Shown here: positions 9,455 to 16,404 of the stretch, one piece after another
Layout of the letters: each line of letters starts with the position of its first letter
How positions within the stretch are numbered: position 1 is the first letter of the stretch
Assembly (NCBI RefSeq): GCF_016812035.1
Contig: NZ_CP069178.1
Coordinates: 1-64,000 of the forward strand
Direction of reading: 5' to 3'
DNA from: Bulleidia sp. zg-1006
GTDB taxonomy: Bacteria; Bacillota_I; Bacilli_A; Erysipelotrichales; Erysipelotrichaceae
DNA length: 64,000 nt
Notes under the pieces: generated by a model
Databases searched by the model: none
Seen by the model: the letters and a program-made list of their open reading frames with translations, nothing else
Told to the model about the DNA's origin: nothing
Program-made: the position numbers and the translations under genes

Positions 9455-9657
9455 GTTTAAAGAATAGTAAGTAGATACTCTTGTTTAGAAAGTTACCGGT
9501 TGATGAAAGGTAATCCGGAGTACTATTGAATCCGCTTTAAGTAATATTAGCTCGGTTTACACCGTTATTGTAGAGAAGAGATAAATTGTTTCACGTGAAA
9601 CAATTAAATTAGGGTGGCACCGCGAGAAATCGCCCCTATATATTGGTGTCTTTTTTT
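9455..9657 (+). ncRNA. T-box riboswitch, serine-specific
   Basis: The hallmark T-box AGGGTGGCACCGCG lies at 9611-9624. The TGGC bulge would pair with the end of an uncharged tRNA whose discriminator base is G, as in tRNA-Ser. Stem I shows GATG in the apical loop and GAA followed by TCC at 9531-9533, the likely serine specifier codon. The terminator form pairs GGCACC near 9617 with GGTGTC near 9645, followed by seven T. Uncharged tRNA-Ser should stabilise the antiterminator and turn on serS. A perfect parS palindrome (9584-9605) sits where Stem III normally lies. Confidence 0.9.
9584..9605. other. parS: parS site 1 (ParB binding), inside the T-box leader
   Basis: The 22-bp perfect palindrome contains TGTTTCACGTGAAACA at 9587-9602, which matches the B. 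subtilis parS consensus. ParB loads here and spreads to form the centromere complex. parA and parB are at 20.5-22.2 kb. On RNA the same palindrome would fold into a 9-bp hairpin. Confidence 0.92.
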
Positions 9658-9670
9658 GTGGAGGAAAAAT

Positions 9671-10957
9671 ATGATTAACATTGAATTGATTCGTAACCAT
9701 CGAGAAATTGTAAAAGAAAATATTAAAAAGAAATTTCAAGATCAAAAATTACCATTGGTTGATGAAGTGTATGAACTAGATAAAAAATTTAGAGCAGCGA
9801 AAACAGAAGGCGATAAATTACGTGGTGACCGAAACCGTATTTCAAAAGAAATCGGTGGTTTTATGCGTAATAAAGAATTAGAAAAAGCTGAAGTCGCAAA
9901 ACAATCCGTAAAAGACATTGACCAAAGAATTATTGACTTAGAAGCTGAAGAAAAAGAAATGGAAACGGAAATTCGTAAGCGAATGATGCTTATCCCGAAT
10001 ATCATTGATGAGACGGTACCAATTGGAAAAGATGATTCTGAAAATATAGAAATTGAAAAATATGGTGAACCGACGGTACCGGACTATGAAATTCCTTATC
10101 ATGCTGATATTTTCCAAAGTTTTGGTGGTTTTGATCAAGAAAGTGCCGGTCGTACATCGGGTAATGGTTTTTATTATTTACAAGGGGATGTAGCTCGCTT
10201 GCATTCAGCGATTATCTCTTATGCTCGTGATTTTATGATTAGTCGTGGCTTTACCTATGTAGTACCACCATTTATGATTCATTCCAATGTCGTAACTGGA
10301 GTCATGAGTTTTGATGAAATGGAAAATATGATGTATAAGATTGAAGGAGAAGATTTATACCTCATCGGTACTTCTGAACATTCTATGATTGGTAAGTTTA
10401 TGGGTCAAATGGTCAAAGAAGAAGATTTGCCTAGAACATTAACTTCTTATAGTCCATGTTTTAGAAAAGAAGTAGGTGCTCATGGTATTGAAGAACGTGG
10501 TGTTTATCGTGTGCATCAATTTGAAAAACAAGAAATGGTGGTTATTTGTCATCCAAATGATAGCAAGCATTGGTATAATCAATTATGGAAAAACTCTGTT
10601 GATTTCTTCCGTAGCTTAGAAGTTCCTGTGCGTACATTGGAGTGTTGCTCAGGAGATTTAGCCGACTTAAAAGTTAAGTCTTGTGATGTAGAAGCTTGGT
10701 CACCTCGTCAAAAGAAATATTTTGAAGTAGGCAGTTGTTCAAACTTAGGTGATGCCCAAGCGAGAAGATTAAGCATTCGTATTAAAGGAAAAGAGGGGAA
10801 TTATTTAGCTCATACCTTGAACAATACAGTAGTCGCAAGTCCTCGTGCTCTAATTGCTTTCTTTGAAAATCATTATCAAGAAAATGGGGATATTACAATT
10901 CCTCAGGCTTTACAAGCTTATATGGGTGGTCAAAAAGTAATTCATCCAAAGAAGTAA
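9671..10957 (+). CDS. serS: Seryl-tRNA synthetase
   Basis: This class II synthetase charges tRNA-Ser (and tRNA-Sec where present) with serine. Its 428 residues comprise an N-terminal two-helix coiled arm (about 1-100, rich in K/E) and a catalytic core. Motif 2 shows YSPCFRKEVGAHG near the middle and motif 3 the end NGDITIPQALQAYMGG. ATG 9671 is chosen because GGAGG lies at 9660-9664; any upstream in-frame start would fall in the T-box terminator. The T-box makes expression respond to uncharged tRNA-Ser. A second parS follows the stop codon. Confidence 0.97.
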   Translation: MINIELIRNHREIVKENIKKKFQDQKLPLVDEVYELDKKFRAAKTEGDKLRGDRNRISKEIGGFMRNKELEKAEVAKQSVKDIDQRIIDLEAEEKEMETEIRKRMMLIPNIIDETVPIGKDDSENIEIEKYGEPTVPDYEIPYHADIFQSFGGFDQESAGRTSGNGFYYLQGDVARLHSAIISYARDFMISRGFTYVVPPFMIHSNVVTGVMSFDEMENMMYKIEGEDLYLIGTSEHSMIGKFMGQMVKEEDLPRTLTSYSPCFRKEVGAHGIEERGVYRVHQFEKQEMVVICHPNDSKHWYNQLWKNSVDFFRSLEVPVRTLECCSGDLADLKVKSCDVEAWSPRQKKYFEVGSCSNLGDAQARRLSIRIKGKEGNYLAHTLNNTVVASPRALIAFFENHYQENGDITIPQALQAYMGGQKVIHPKK

Positions 10958-10981
10958 TTGTTTCACGTGAAACAATTACTT
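10952..10981. other. parS: parS site 2, 30-bp perfect palindrome
   Basis: The core TGTTTCACGTGAAACA (10959-10974) is identical to site 1 and is embedded in a perfect 30-bp palindrome. It overlaps the serS stop codon (10955-10957), and its right end overlaps the -35 box of the SRP RNA promoter. Confidence 0.92.
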
Positions 10982-11008
10982 GAAAATATTTGTTAGAAAT
11001 AGTACACT
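10980..11008 (+). promoter_or_regulatory. SRP RNA promoter
   Basis: TTGAAA (10980-10985), 17 bases, TACACT (11003-11008). The start near 11014 agrees with the 5' end of the SRP RNA fold. The -35 overlaps the parS palindrome by two bases. Confidence 0.75.
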
Positions 11009-11010
11009 AC

Positions 11011-11095
11011 TAGTGGTACAGCAGTTAGTTCATGAACTTGGTCAGGGTCGGAAGGCAGCAGCCATAAGTGCTACTAATTGCGTGTGCCACTTTTT
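11011..11095 (+). ncRNA. ffs: Signal recognition particle RNA, small bacterial type
   Basis: The conserved SRP domain IV loop reads GGTCAGGGTCGGAAGGCAGC at 11040-11059, followed by AGCCATAAG. The ends pair (AGTGGTACA near 11012 with TGTGCCACT near 11084), followed by a T run that may terminate it. The RNA binds Ffh and targets nascent membrane proteins to the translocon. It is the short 4.5S-like form, without the Alu domain of Bacillus scRNA. In B. subtilis the gene also lies in the tadA-dnaX interval. Confidence 0.93.
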
Positions 11096-11099
11096 AATT

Positions 11100-11567
11100 A
11101 TGAAAAACAAAGAAGAATACTACATGGCTTTTGCTATTAAGGAAGCAAAAAAAGCAGAGTTAGAAGATGAAGTTCCTATTGGTTGTGTCATTGTCCGTGA
11201 AGATAAAATCATTGCTCGAAGTCATAATCGTAAAGAAAGTAAAGATAGTGCTATTTATCATGCTGAAGTAGAAGCTATTTTAGAGGCTTCTAAAGTAAAA
11301 GATAGTTGGAATTTGAATGATTGTGATTTGTATGTGACTTTAGAGCCGTGTTTAATGTGTACTGGTGCTATATTGAATTCCAGATTAAGAAAAGTTTGTT
11401 ATGGAGCCAGTAGTTTTAAGTCCGGTTTTTTAAAAACAAAGATTGACTTAGAAGAGATTCAGGGCTTAAATCATTATCCAATGATAAGGGCAGGTATTTT
11501 AGAAAAAGAATGTGCTCAATTATTAAGTTCTTATTTTCAAAAAAAGAGATTTAGTCAGACTGAATAA
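11100..11567 (+). CDS. tadA: tRNA-specific adenosine deaminase
   Basis: TadA converts A34 to inosine in the tRNA-Arg(ACG) anticodon wobble position. The 155-residue product has the zinc deaminase signature: HAEVEA (catalytic Glu), and PCLMC with two zinc cysteines. ATG 11100 gives an N-terminus that aligns with B. subtilis TadA (EYYMAFAIKEAKKAE region). It begins only about five bases after the SRP RNA T run and has no recognisable Shine-Dalgarno sequence; ATG 11124 is an alternative start. A terminator overlaps its stop. Confidence 0.92.
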   Translation: MKNKEEYYMAFAIKEAKKAELEDEVPIGCVIVREDKIIARSHNRKESKDSAIYHAEVEAILEASKVKDSWNLNDCDLYVTLEPCLMCTGAILNSRLRKVCYGASSFKSGFLKTKIDLEEIQGLNHYPMIRAGILEKECAQLLSSYFQKKRFSQTE

Positions 11568-11580
11568 GTCTGATTTTTTT
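11555..11580 (+). terminator. Terminator overlapping the tadA stop codon
   Basis: TCAGACT (11555-11561), loop GAATA, AGTCTGA (11567-11573), then seven T. The TAA stop is in the loop and right arm. Confidence 0.88.
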
Positions 11581-11588
11581 GTTATAAT
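11580..11588 (+). promoter_or_regulatory. Extended -10 promoter for dnaX-recR-fhs
   Basis: TGTTATAAT lies at the end of the tadA terminator T run. The predicted leader is about ten bases, with GGAGAAG before the dnaX ATG. Confidence 0.6.
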
Positions 11589-11604
11589 TTCACTGGAGAA
11601 GTTT

Positions 11605-13248
11605 ATGGGAAAACAAGCACTATATCAAAAATATCGTTCAAAGAACTTTGAAGAAGTTATTGGTCAGGAATACACCGTTCAAGCCATTCAAAACACGGTC
11701 AATCAAGACAAAATAGGACATGCCTATTTATTTTGCGGACCAAGAGGAACGGGTAAAACCACTATGGCAAGATTGTTTGCAAAAGCGGTTAATTGTGAAG
11801 GACAGGAAAAAAAGCCTTGTAATCACTGCGAAAGTTGTGAATTAGCGAATAAAGGAGTTCATCCGGATATCATTGAAATTAACGCCGCAAATGAAACAAG
11901 TGTGGATCATATCCGTGATTTAATCGAAAAATCCTATTTAGCACCAATGAGAAGTCTTTATAAGGTGTATATCATTGATGAGGTTCATCAATTATCCTCT
12001 GCGGCTTCCAGTGCCTTATTAAAAATATTAGAAGAACCACCAGAAAATGTGATTTTCATTTTAGCGACGACTGATCCACAAAAGATGTTAGCAACCATTA
12101 TTAGCCGTTGCCAACGATTTGATTTCCGTCGTGTACCTAGTACATTAATACAAAATCATTTATTAAATGTGGCTAAGTTAGAAGGTATTCAGTTAGAAGA
12201 AACAGCCGCTAAAGATTTAGCCCGTTTAGCGGATGGCGGTGTGCGAGATGCTTTATCGCTGTTGGATCAATGTGCCGCTTATACATCAAATACTATTAAA
12301 GCCGGCGATATTCAAAAAATATATGGACTAACATCCGTAGAAGAAAAGATTACTCTATTGCATTTAATTCAAGCGAAAAACTATTTAGATATCATGCACC
12401 ACTGCAAGCAATACCAAGAACAAGGTATAAATTTAGAAAAGTTTTTAGATGAATGGATTGAAGTAGTCAAAGAAATCATTTTATATGTGAACACAAGAAG
12501 TAAAGAAGTGTTGGGTGCTTTAACTTTTGAAGAAGTTTCTAAAACAAGCCAACTATTTACAAAACAAGATTGGATGAATGTTTTGGATGTTCTCATTGGT
12601 TTTAAAGAAAAATTCAAACAGAATAAAAACCAATCTATATACTTTGAGGTTTTATGCATTCAATTAAGTCAACTTTCAAACATAAACGAAATCGAAATTG
12701 TTGAAAAACCGGTAGAAGTAAACGAAGAACCAATCGTTACTCTAAAAGAAGAAGTTCGAGAGGAACTTCCTATGGAAACAAAAGAATTACATCTAACAAC
12801 AAAAGAGATTGTAGGTTTATTGATTCAATGTAATAAACAAGCAAAAGCGGATGATACAGAAATCATTAGACTAGCAAAACTAAAAGGAACGGTGGAAGAT
12901 AATCGAATAATTTCTGCCATGGATCAAGTTCAACTAATGGCGGCTGGAGAAAATTGTGTTTTATTTGTTAGTGAAGGTAGCCAACTTCAAGAAAGAATGA
13001 TGGAAAGTAGCTTCCATGAGGCGATGTACCAATTCATGAGGACAAAGTTATCTTTGGATAAAATGCCGTATATTTTTACAAAGCAAGAGTTTGATGAAGC
13101 GATTGAACTTTTCAAAGAATTACGCAAGAACAACCAATTGCCAAAGGCTTATGAAGTGCATCGATACCAAAATAGCCATGATGAAGAAAACCAAATTGAA
13201 AATCGATTAAATGAATTATTTGGTAAAGAAAATGTAACAATTATGTAA
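11605..13248 (+). CDS. dnaX: DNA polymerase III subunit gamma/tau
   Basis: This is the clamp-loader ATPase of the replisome. The AAA+ core has Walker A GPRGTGKTTMA near residue 45, a zinc module with four cysteines (CEGQ..CNHCESC), Walker B YIIDEVHQLS, and sensor II in LADGGVRDALSLLDQ. The C-terminal part (about 370-547) is variable, as usual. Length is 547 residues. recR follows 12 bases later. The ybaB/yaaK gene commonly found between dnaX and recR is absent. Confidence 0.96.
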   Translation: MGKQALYQKYRSKNFEEVIGQEYTVQAIQNTVNQDKIGHAYLFCGPRGTGKTTMARLFAKAVNCEGQEKKPCNHCESCELANKGVHPDIIEINAANETSVDHIRDLIEKSYLAPMRSLYKVYIIDEVHQLSSAASSALLKILEEPPENVIFILATTDPQKMLATIISRCQRFDFRRVPSTLIQNHLLNVAKLEGIQLEETAAKDLARLADGGVRDALSLLDQCAAYTSNTIKAGDIQKIYGLTSVEEKITLLHLIQAKNYLDIMHHCKQYQEQGINLEKFLDEWIEVVKEIILYVNTRSKEVLGALTFEEVSKTSQLFTKQDWMNVLDVLIGFKEKFKQNKNQSIYFEVLCIQLSQLSNINEIEIVEKPVEVNEEPIVTLKEEVREELPMETKELHLTTKEIVGLLIQCNKQAKADDTEIIRLAKLKGTVEDNRIISAMDQVQLMAAGENCVLFVSEGSQLQERMMESSFHEAMYQFMRTKLSLDKMPYIFTKQEFDEAIELFKELRKNNQLPKAYEVHRYQNSHDEENQIENRLNELFGKENVTIM

Positions 13249-13260
13249 GGGGGATGCCAC

Positions 13261-13863
13261 ATGAAATATCCGGAAAGCCTAAATCATTTGATTGAAAGAA
13301 TACGCCAATTACCTGGTGTGGGCGAAAAAACAGCAGAACGTTATGCGTTTGCGTTATATGAAATGGAAAAAGAAGATGCAGTAAAGTTCGCTAAATCAAT
13401 TGTGGATATGAAAAATAAGGTACAAGCTTGTTCTATTTGTGGAAATATGGCAGAACAGGAGCGTTGTTCTATCTGCTCTTCTAAGCAAAGAGACCATACA
13501 AAAATCTTGGTGGTTCAATCTCCAAAAGATATTATTGCGATTGAAAATATGGGTGAATATGATGGTGTTTATCATGTGTTAAATGGATTGATTTCAGCTT
13601 CAAAAGGAATTTTACCGGAAGATTTAAGAATTAAAGAGTTACTAGTAAGAGCGAAAGAGGCGAGTGAAATTATCCTAGCGATGAGTGCCACTTTAGACGG
13701 TGAAACCACTTCTCTTTATCTAACAAAAGTATTGGATAAAGAATATCCGCATTTATTGGTGACAAGAATTGCCCACGGTTTACCATCGGGTGCGATGTTG
13801 GATTATGCGGATGAAATCACTTTAAGCCACGCTTTAGCCGAGCGTAGAAAGGTAAAAGAATGA
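13261..13863 (+). CDS. recR: Recombination protein RecR
   Basis: RecR forms a DNA-clamp ring that works with RecF and RecO in RecA loading. At 200 residues it has the HhH region (RQLPGVGEKTAERYA), a C4 zinc finger (CSICGN..CSICSS) and a Toprim domain (ILVVQSPKDIIAIE). A GGGGG-type ribosome site precedes the ATG. The last four bases overlap the fhs start (ATGA), implying coupling. Confidence 0.97.
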   Translation: MKYPESLNHLIERIRQLPGVGEKTAERYAFALYEMEKEDAVKFAKSIVDMKNKVQACSICGNMAEQERCSICSSKQRDHTKILVVQSPKDIIAIENMGEYDGVYHVLNGLISASKGILPEDLRIKELLVRAKEASEIILAMSATLDGETTSLYLTKVLDKEYPHLLVTRIAHGLPSGAMLDYADEITLSHALAERRKVKE

Positions 13864-15524
13864 AAACGGATTTAGAAATTGCTCAAGAAACGAAAGTTTT
13901 ACCCATTCAAAAAATTGCTCGGAAGCTACAAATCCCGGAAGCAGAATTATATTTATATGGGAAAGACAAAGCTAAAGTGAATTTAAATTATTTAAATGAT
14001 TTAAAGGAAAAGAAGAGTCATTTAATTCTTGTGACAGGGATTAGTCCGACGAAAGCCGGAGAAGGAAAATCGACTGTTACCATTGGGTTAGCGGATGGAT
14101 TAAATGCTAAAGGTAAACAAGCTATGGTTTGTTTAAGAGAACCATCTATGGGACCTGTTTTCGGTTTAAAAGGGGGAGCCACAGGGGGTGGTTATTCACA
14201 AGTTGTCCCAATGGAATCCATTAATCTGCATTTTACGGGGGATATGCACGCTATTACTGCTGCGAACAATCTAATTGCTGCGATGCTGGATAACTCTATT
14301 TATCAAGATAATCCATTAAACATTGACCCTGAAACGGTTGTTTGGAAGCGTTGTTTGGATATGAATGATCGCACTTTAAGAGATATAACGATTGCCCAAA
14401 ATAAGAAAGTAAATGGTATTGAAAGACAAGATCATTTCGTCATTACAGTTGCTAGTGAAATGATGGCTATCTTATGTTTAGCTACTTCGCTATCAGACTT
14501 GCAAAAACGAATTGGTGAATGTGTTCTTGCTTATACGTACGAGAAAAAGCCGGTCACTGTCAAACAAATTCAGGCTGATGGAGCGGCGACTTTATTGTTA
14601 AAAGAAGCTCTTATGCCAAATCTTGTGCAAACTTTAGAAGGTACACCGGCGTTTGTGCACGGTGGACCTTTTGCGAATATTGCCCATGGTTGTAACTCCA
14701 TTATAGCAACGAAGTCAGCCTTGAAATTAAGTGATTATGTAATTACGGAAGCTGGTTTTGGGGCTGATTTAGGAGCAGAAAAATTCTTTGATATTAAATG
14801 CCGTATGGCTGATTTAAAACCATCCGCCACAGTGATTGTTGCAACAATTCGAGCTTTAAAGCTTCATGGTGGTGCCGATGCAAACCAATTAGCTAACGAA
14901 GATTTACACGCTTTAGAAAAAGGACTTGTGAATTTAGAAAGACACATTGAAAACTTAAAATCCTTTGGTGTACCGGTTGTAATCGCAAACAACCGTTTTG
15001 TGACCGATACGGATGCAGAATTAGCTTTCTTAAAGAAGTGGGCAAAGGAAAAAAATTACCCGTTTGCATTATCAGAGGGCTGGGCAAAAGGCTCTAATGG
15101 GACACAAGACCTTGTCAAAGAAGTGTTATCCGTTTGTGAGCAAGTAACAAACTTTAAACCACTCTATGAATTAAATCAAAGCATCGAAGAAAAAATAGAA
15201 ACAATAGCGAAAAAAATTTATAAAGCAAAATCTGTTATCTATTCCCCGGAAGCCCAAGCTTCCTTACAGAAAATGAAAGAAAACAGCTGGGATAAGTTGG
15301 CGATTTGTATGGCAAAAACACCGATGTCCTTTAGTGATAATCCAAAGTTAATGGGTGCTCCGGAAAACTTTGATTTGCATGTACAGGATATCCGTGTTTC
15401 CTTAGGGGCCGGTTTCTTAGTTGTTTTAACCGGTTCGATTATGGTTATGCCCGGTTTACCAAAAGTACCGGCTGCCAATCGCATGGGTGTTGATGAAAGG
15501 GGTAAGAGTTTCGGCTTGTTTTAG
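13860..15524 (+). CDS. fhs: Formate-tetrahydrofolate ligase
   Basis: The enzyme makes 10-formyltetrahydrofolate from formate, THF and ATP, feeding purine and formyl-Met synthesis. Its 554 residues match the family. Motifs seen are the nucleotide-binding KAGEGKSTVTIGLADGL, the conserved REPSMGPVFGLKGGATGGG (written as a 19-residue run), and TGSIMVMPGLPKVPAAN at the C-terminus. It overlaps recR by four bases. It is placed in a replication and repair cluster, so this is a lineage-specific operon arrangement. Confidence 0.97.
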   Translation: MKTDLEIAQETKVLPIQKIARKLQIPEAELYLYGKDKAKVNLNYLNDLKEKKSHLILVTGISPTKAGEGKSTVTIGLADGLNAKGKQAMVCLREPSMGPVFGLKGGATGGGYSQVVPMESINLHFTGDMHAITAANNLIAAMLDNSIYQDNPLNIDPETVVWKRCLDMNDRTLRDITIAQNKKVNGIERQDHFVITVASEMMAILCLATSLSDLQKRIGECVLAYTYEKKPVTVKQIQADGAATLLLKEALMPNLVQTLEGTPAFVHGGPFANIAHGCNSIIATKSALKLSDYVITEAGFGADLGAEKFFDIKCRMADLKPSATVIVATIRALKLHGGADANQLANEDLHALEKGLVNLERHIENLKSFGVPVVIANNRFVTDTDAELAFLKKWAKEKNYPFALSEGWAKGSNGTQDLVKEVLSVCEQVTNFKPLYELNQSIEEKIETIAKKIYKAKSVIYSPEAQASLQKMKENSWDKLAICMAKTPMSFSDNPKLMGAPENFDLHVQDIRVSLGAGFLVVLTGSIMVMPGLPKVPAANRMGVDERGKSFGLF

Positions 15525-15534
15525 GAGGTGAAGT

Positions 15535-16404
15535 ATGAGTTCGATTGTGTATGTTTGCGATGAAGATATGGTGGAATACCATCGTTTAAGTCAACATAAA
15601 GAAATCCTTTTTTGGCGCATTGCAACCAAGAGAAAATTCAGTGATTTTCATATAGGAGATCTCTTATTTTTCTACGCAAAAACGCACTACTCCAGCGAAA
15701 AGAAACTCATTGGTTATGGTCACTTCAGTGAAATGAAGCGTTTATCGTTGCGCCAAATGTGGCAAGAATACGAAGAAAAGACAGGTTACTATTCCTTTAA
15801 ATCATTGGAACAAGCTATCCATAAAGTAGCACGTCATAAAATACCTGCGAAAATGAATTGTTTGGTATTAAAGAATGTGATTTTCTTTGCGCGTCCAATT
15901 GAACCGGAAGAAGTTGGTTTGAATTTATCCAAGTCTTTAGAGAGTTTTGCGTACATTGATCACCAACAGGCTTCCGCTACTTCTGATTTGTTGAAAATAG
16001 CAAAAGAAGAAGGGATTAATATTTGGAGTAACTCCATTGATAAACAAACCGAGGAAGTGTTTACCATAGATGCGATTGAACAACGATTCTTATCTTTAAG
16101 TCACTTATATCCAAATGTTTTTTCAGAACATCTACAACATGAGCAGAAACTTCTTTTGTATAAAAAGGAACATTGGAAGCTAAGAAAAGATTTTTGTTAC
16201 CAAATTGAAAGTGAAAACAAAATAGCAATTAAAGTACCAATCCCAAAAATAAGTAAATCACGCCAAAAGAATATCCAAATTTTCATTGGTCGTTGGGTAT
16301 GTATTTTAACCGAGCTTCGTCAAGAATATCCAGAATTAGAAATTCAATTTGAGATTTTTGGTAAAGATGAAGAAGTAAAAGAATTAGTAAAGAAGGTTTA
16401 TTAA
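15535..16404 (+). CDS. Uncharacterised protein with EVE/PUA-like N-terminal domain
   Basis: I do not recognise a named gene. The first about 150 residues resemble EVE/ASCH-type PUA-like folds: FWRIATKRKFSDFHIGD, then LLFFYAK, GYGHFSE, and later NCLVLKNVIFFARPIEP. EVE domains read modified bases in DNA or RNA. The rest (about 175-289) is basic and mixed alpha/beta, without a motif I can name; it contains KVPIPKISKSRQKNIQIF. It is translated right behind fhs with AGGAGG, and its stop abuts the mnmG start, so it is co-expressed with a tRNA-modification enzyme. A role in nucleic-acid modification is inference. Confidence 0.6.
   Translation: MSSIVYVCDEDMVEYHRLSQHKEILFWRIATKRKFSDFHIGDLLFFYAKTHYSSEKKLIGYGHFSEMKRLSLRQMWQEYEEKTGYYSFKSLEQAIHKVARHKIPAKMNCLVLKNVIFFARPIEPEEVGLNLSKSLESFAYIDHQQASATSDLLKIAKEEGINIWSNSIDKQTEEVFTIDAIEQRFLSLSHLYPNVFSEHLQHEQKLLLYKKEHWKLRKDFCYQIESENKIAIKVPIPKISKSRQKNIQIFIGRWVCILTELRQEYPELEIQFEIFGKDEEVKELVKKVY

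Noticed and set aside
9614-9670. Upstream extension of serS
   Set aside because: It reads through the T-box terminator; ATG 9671 has GGAGG at the right distance.
10980-11099. Upstream extension of tadA
   Set aside because: It covers the SRP RNA gene; the extra residues are not TadA-like.
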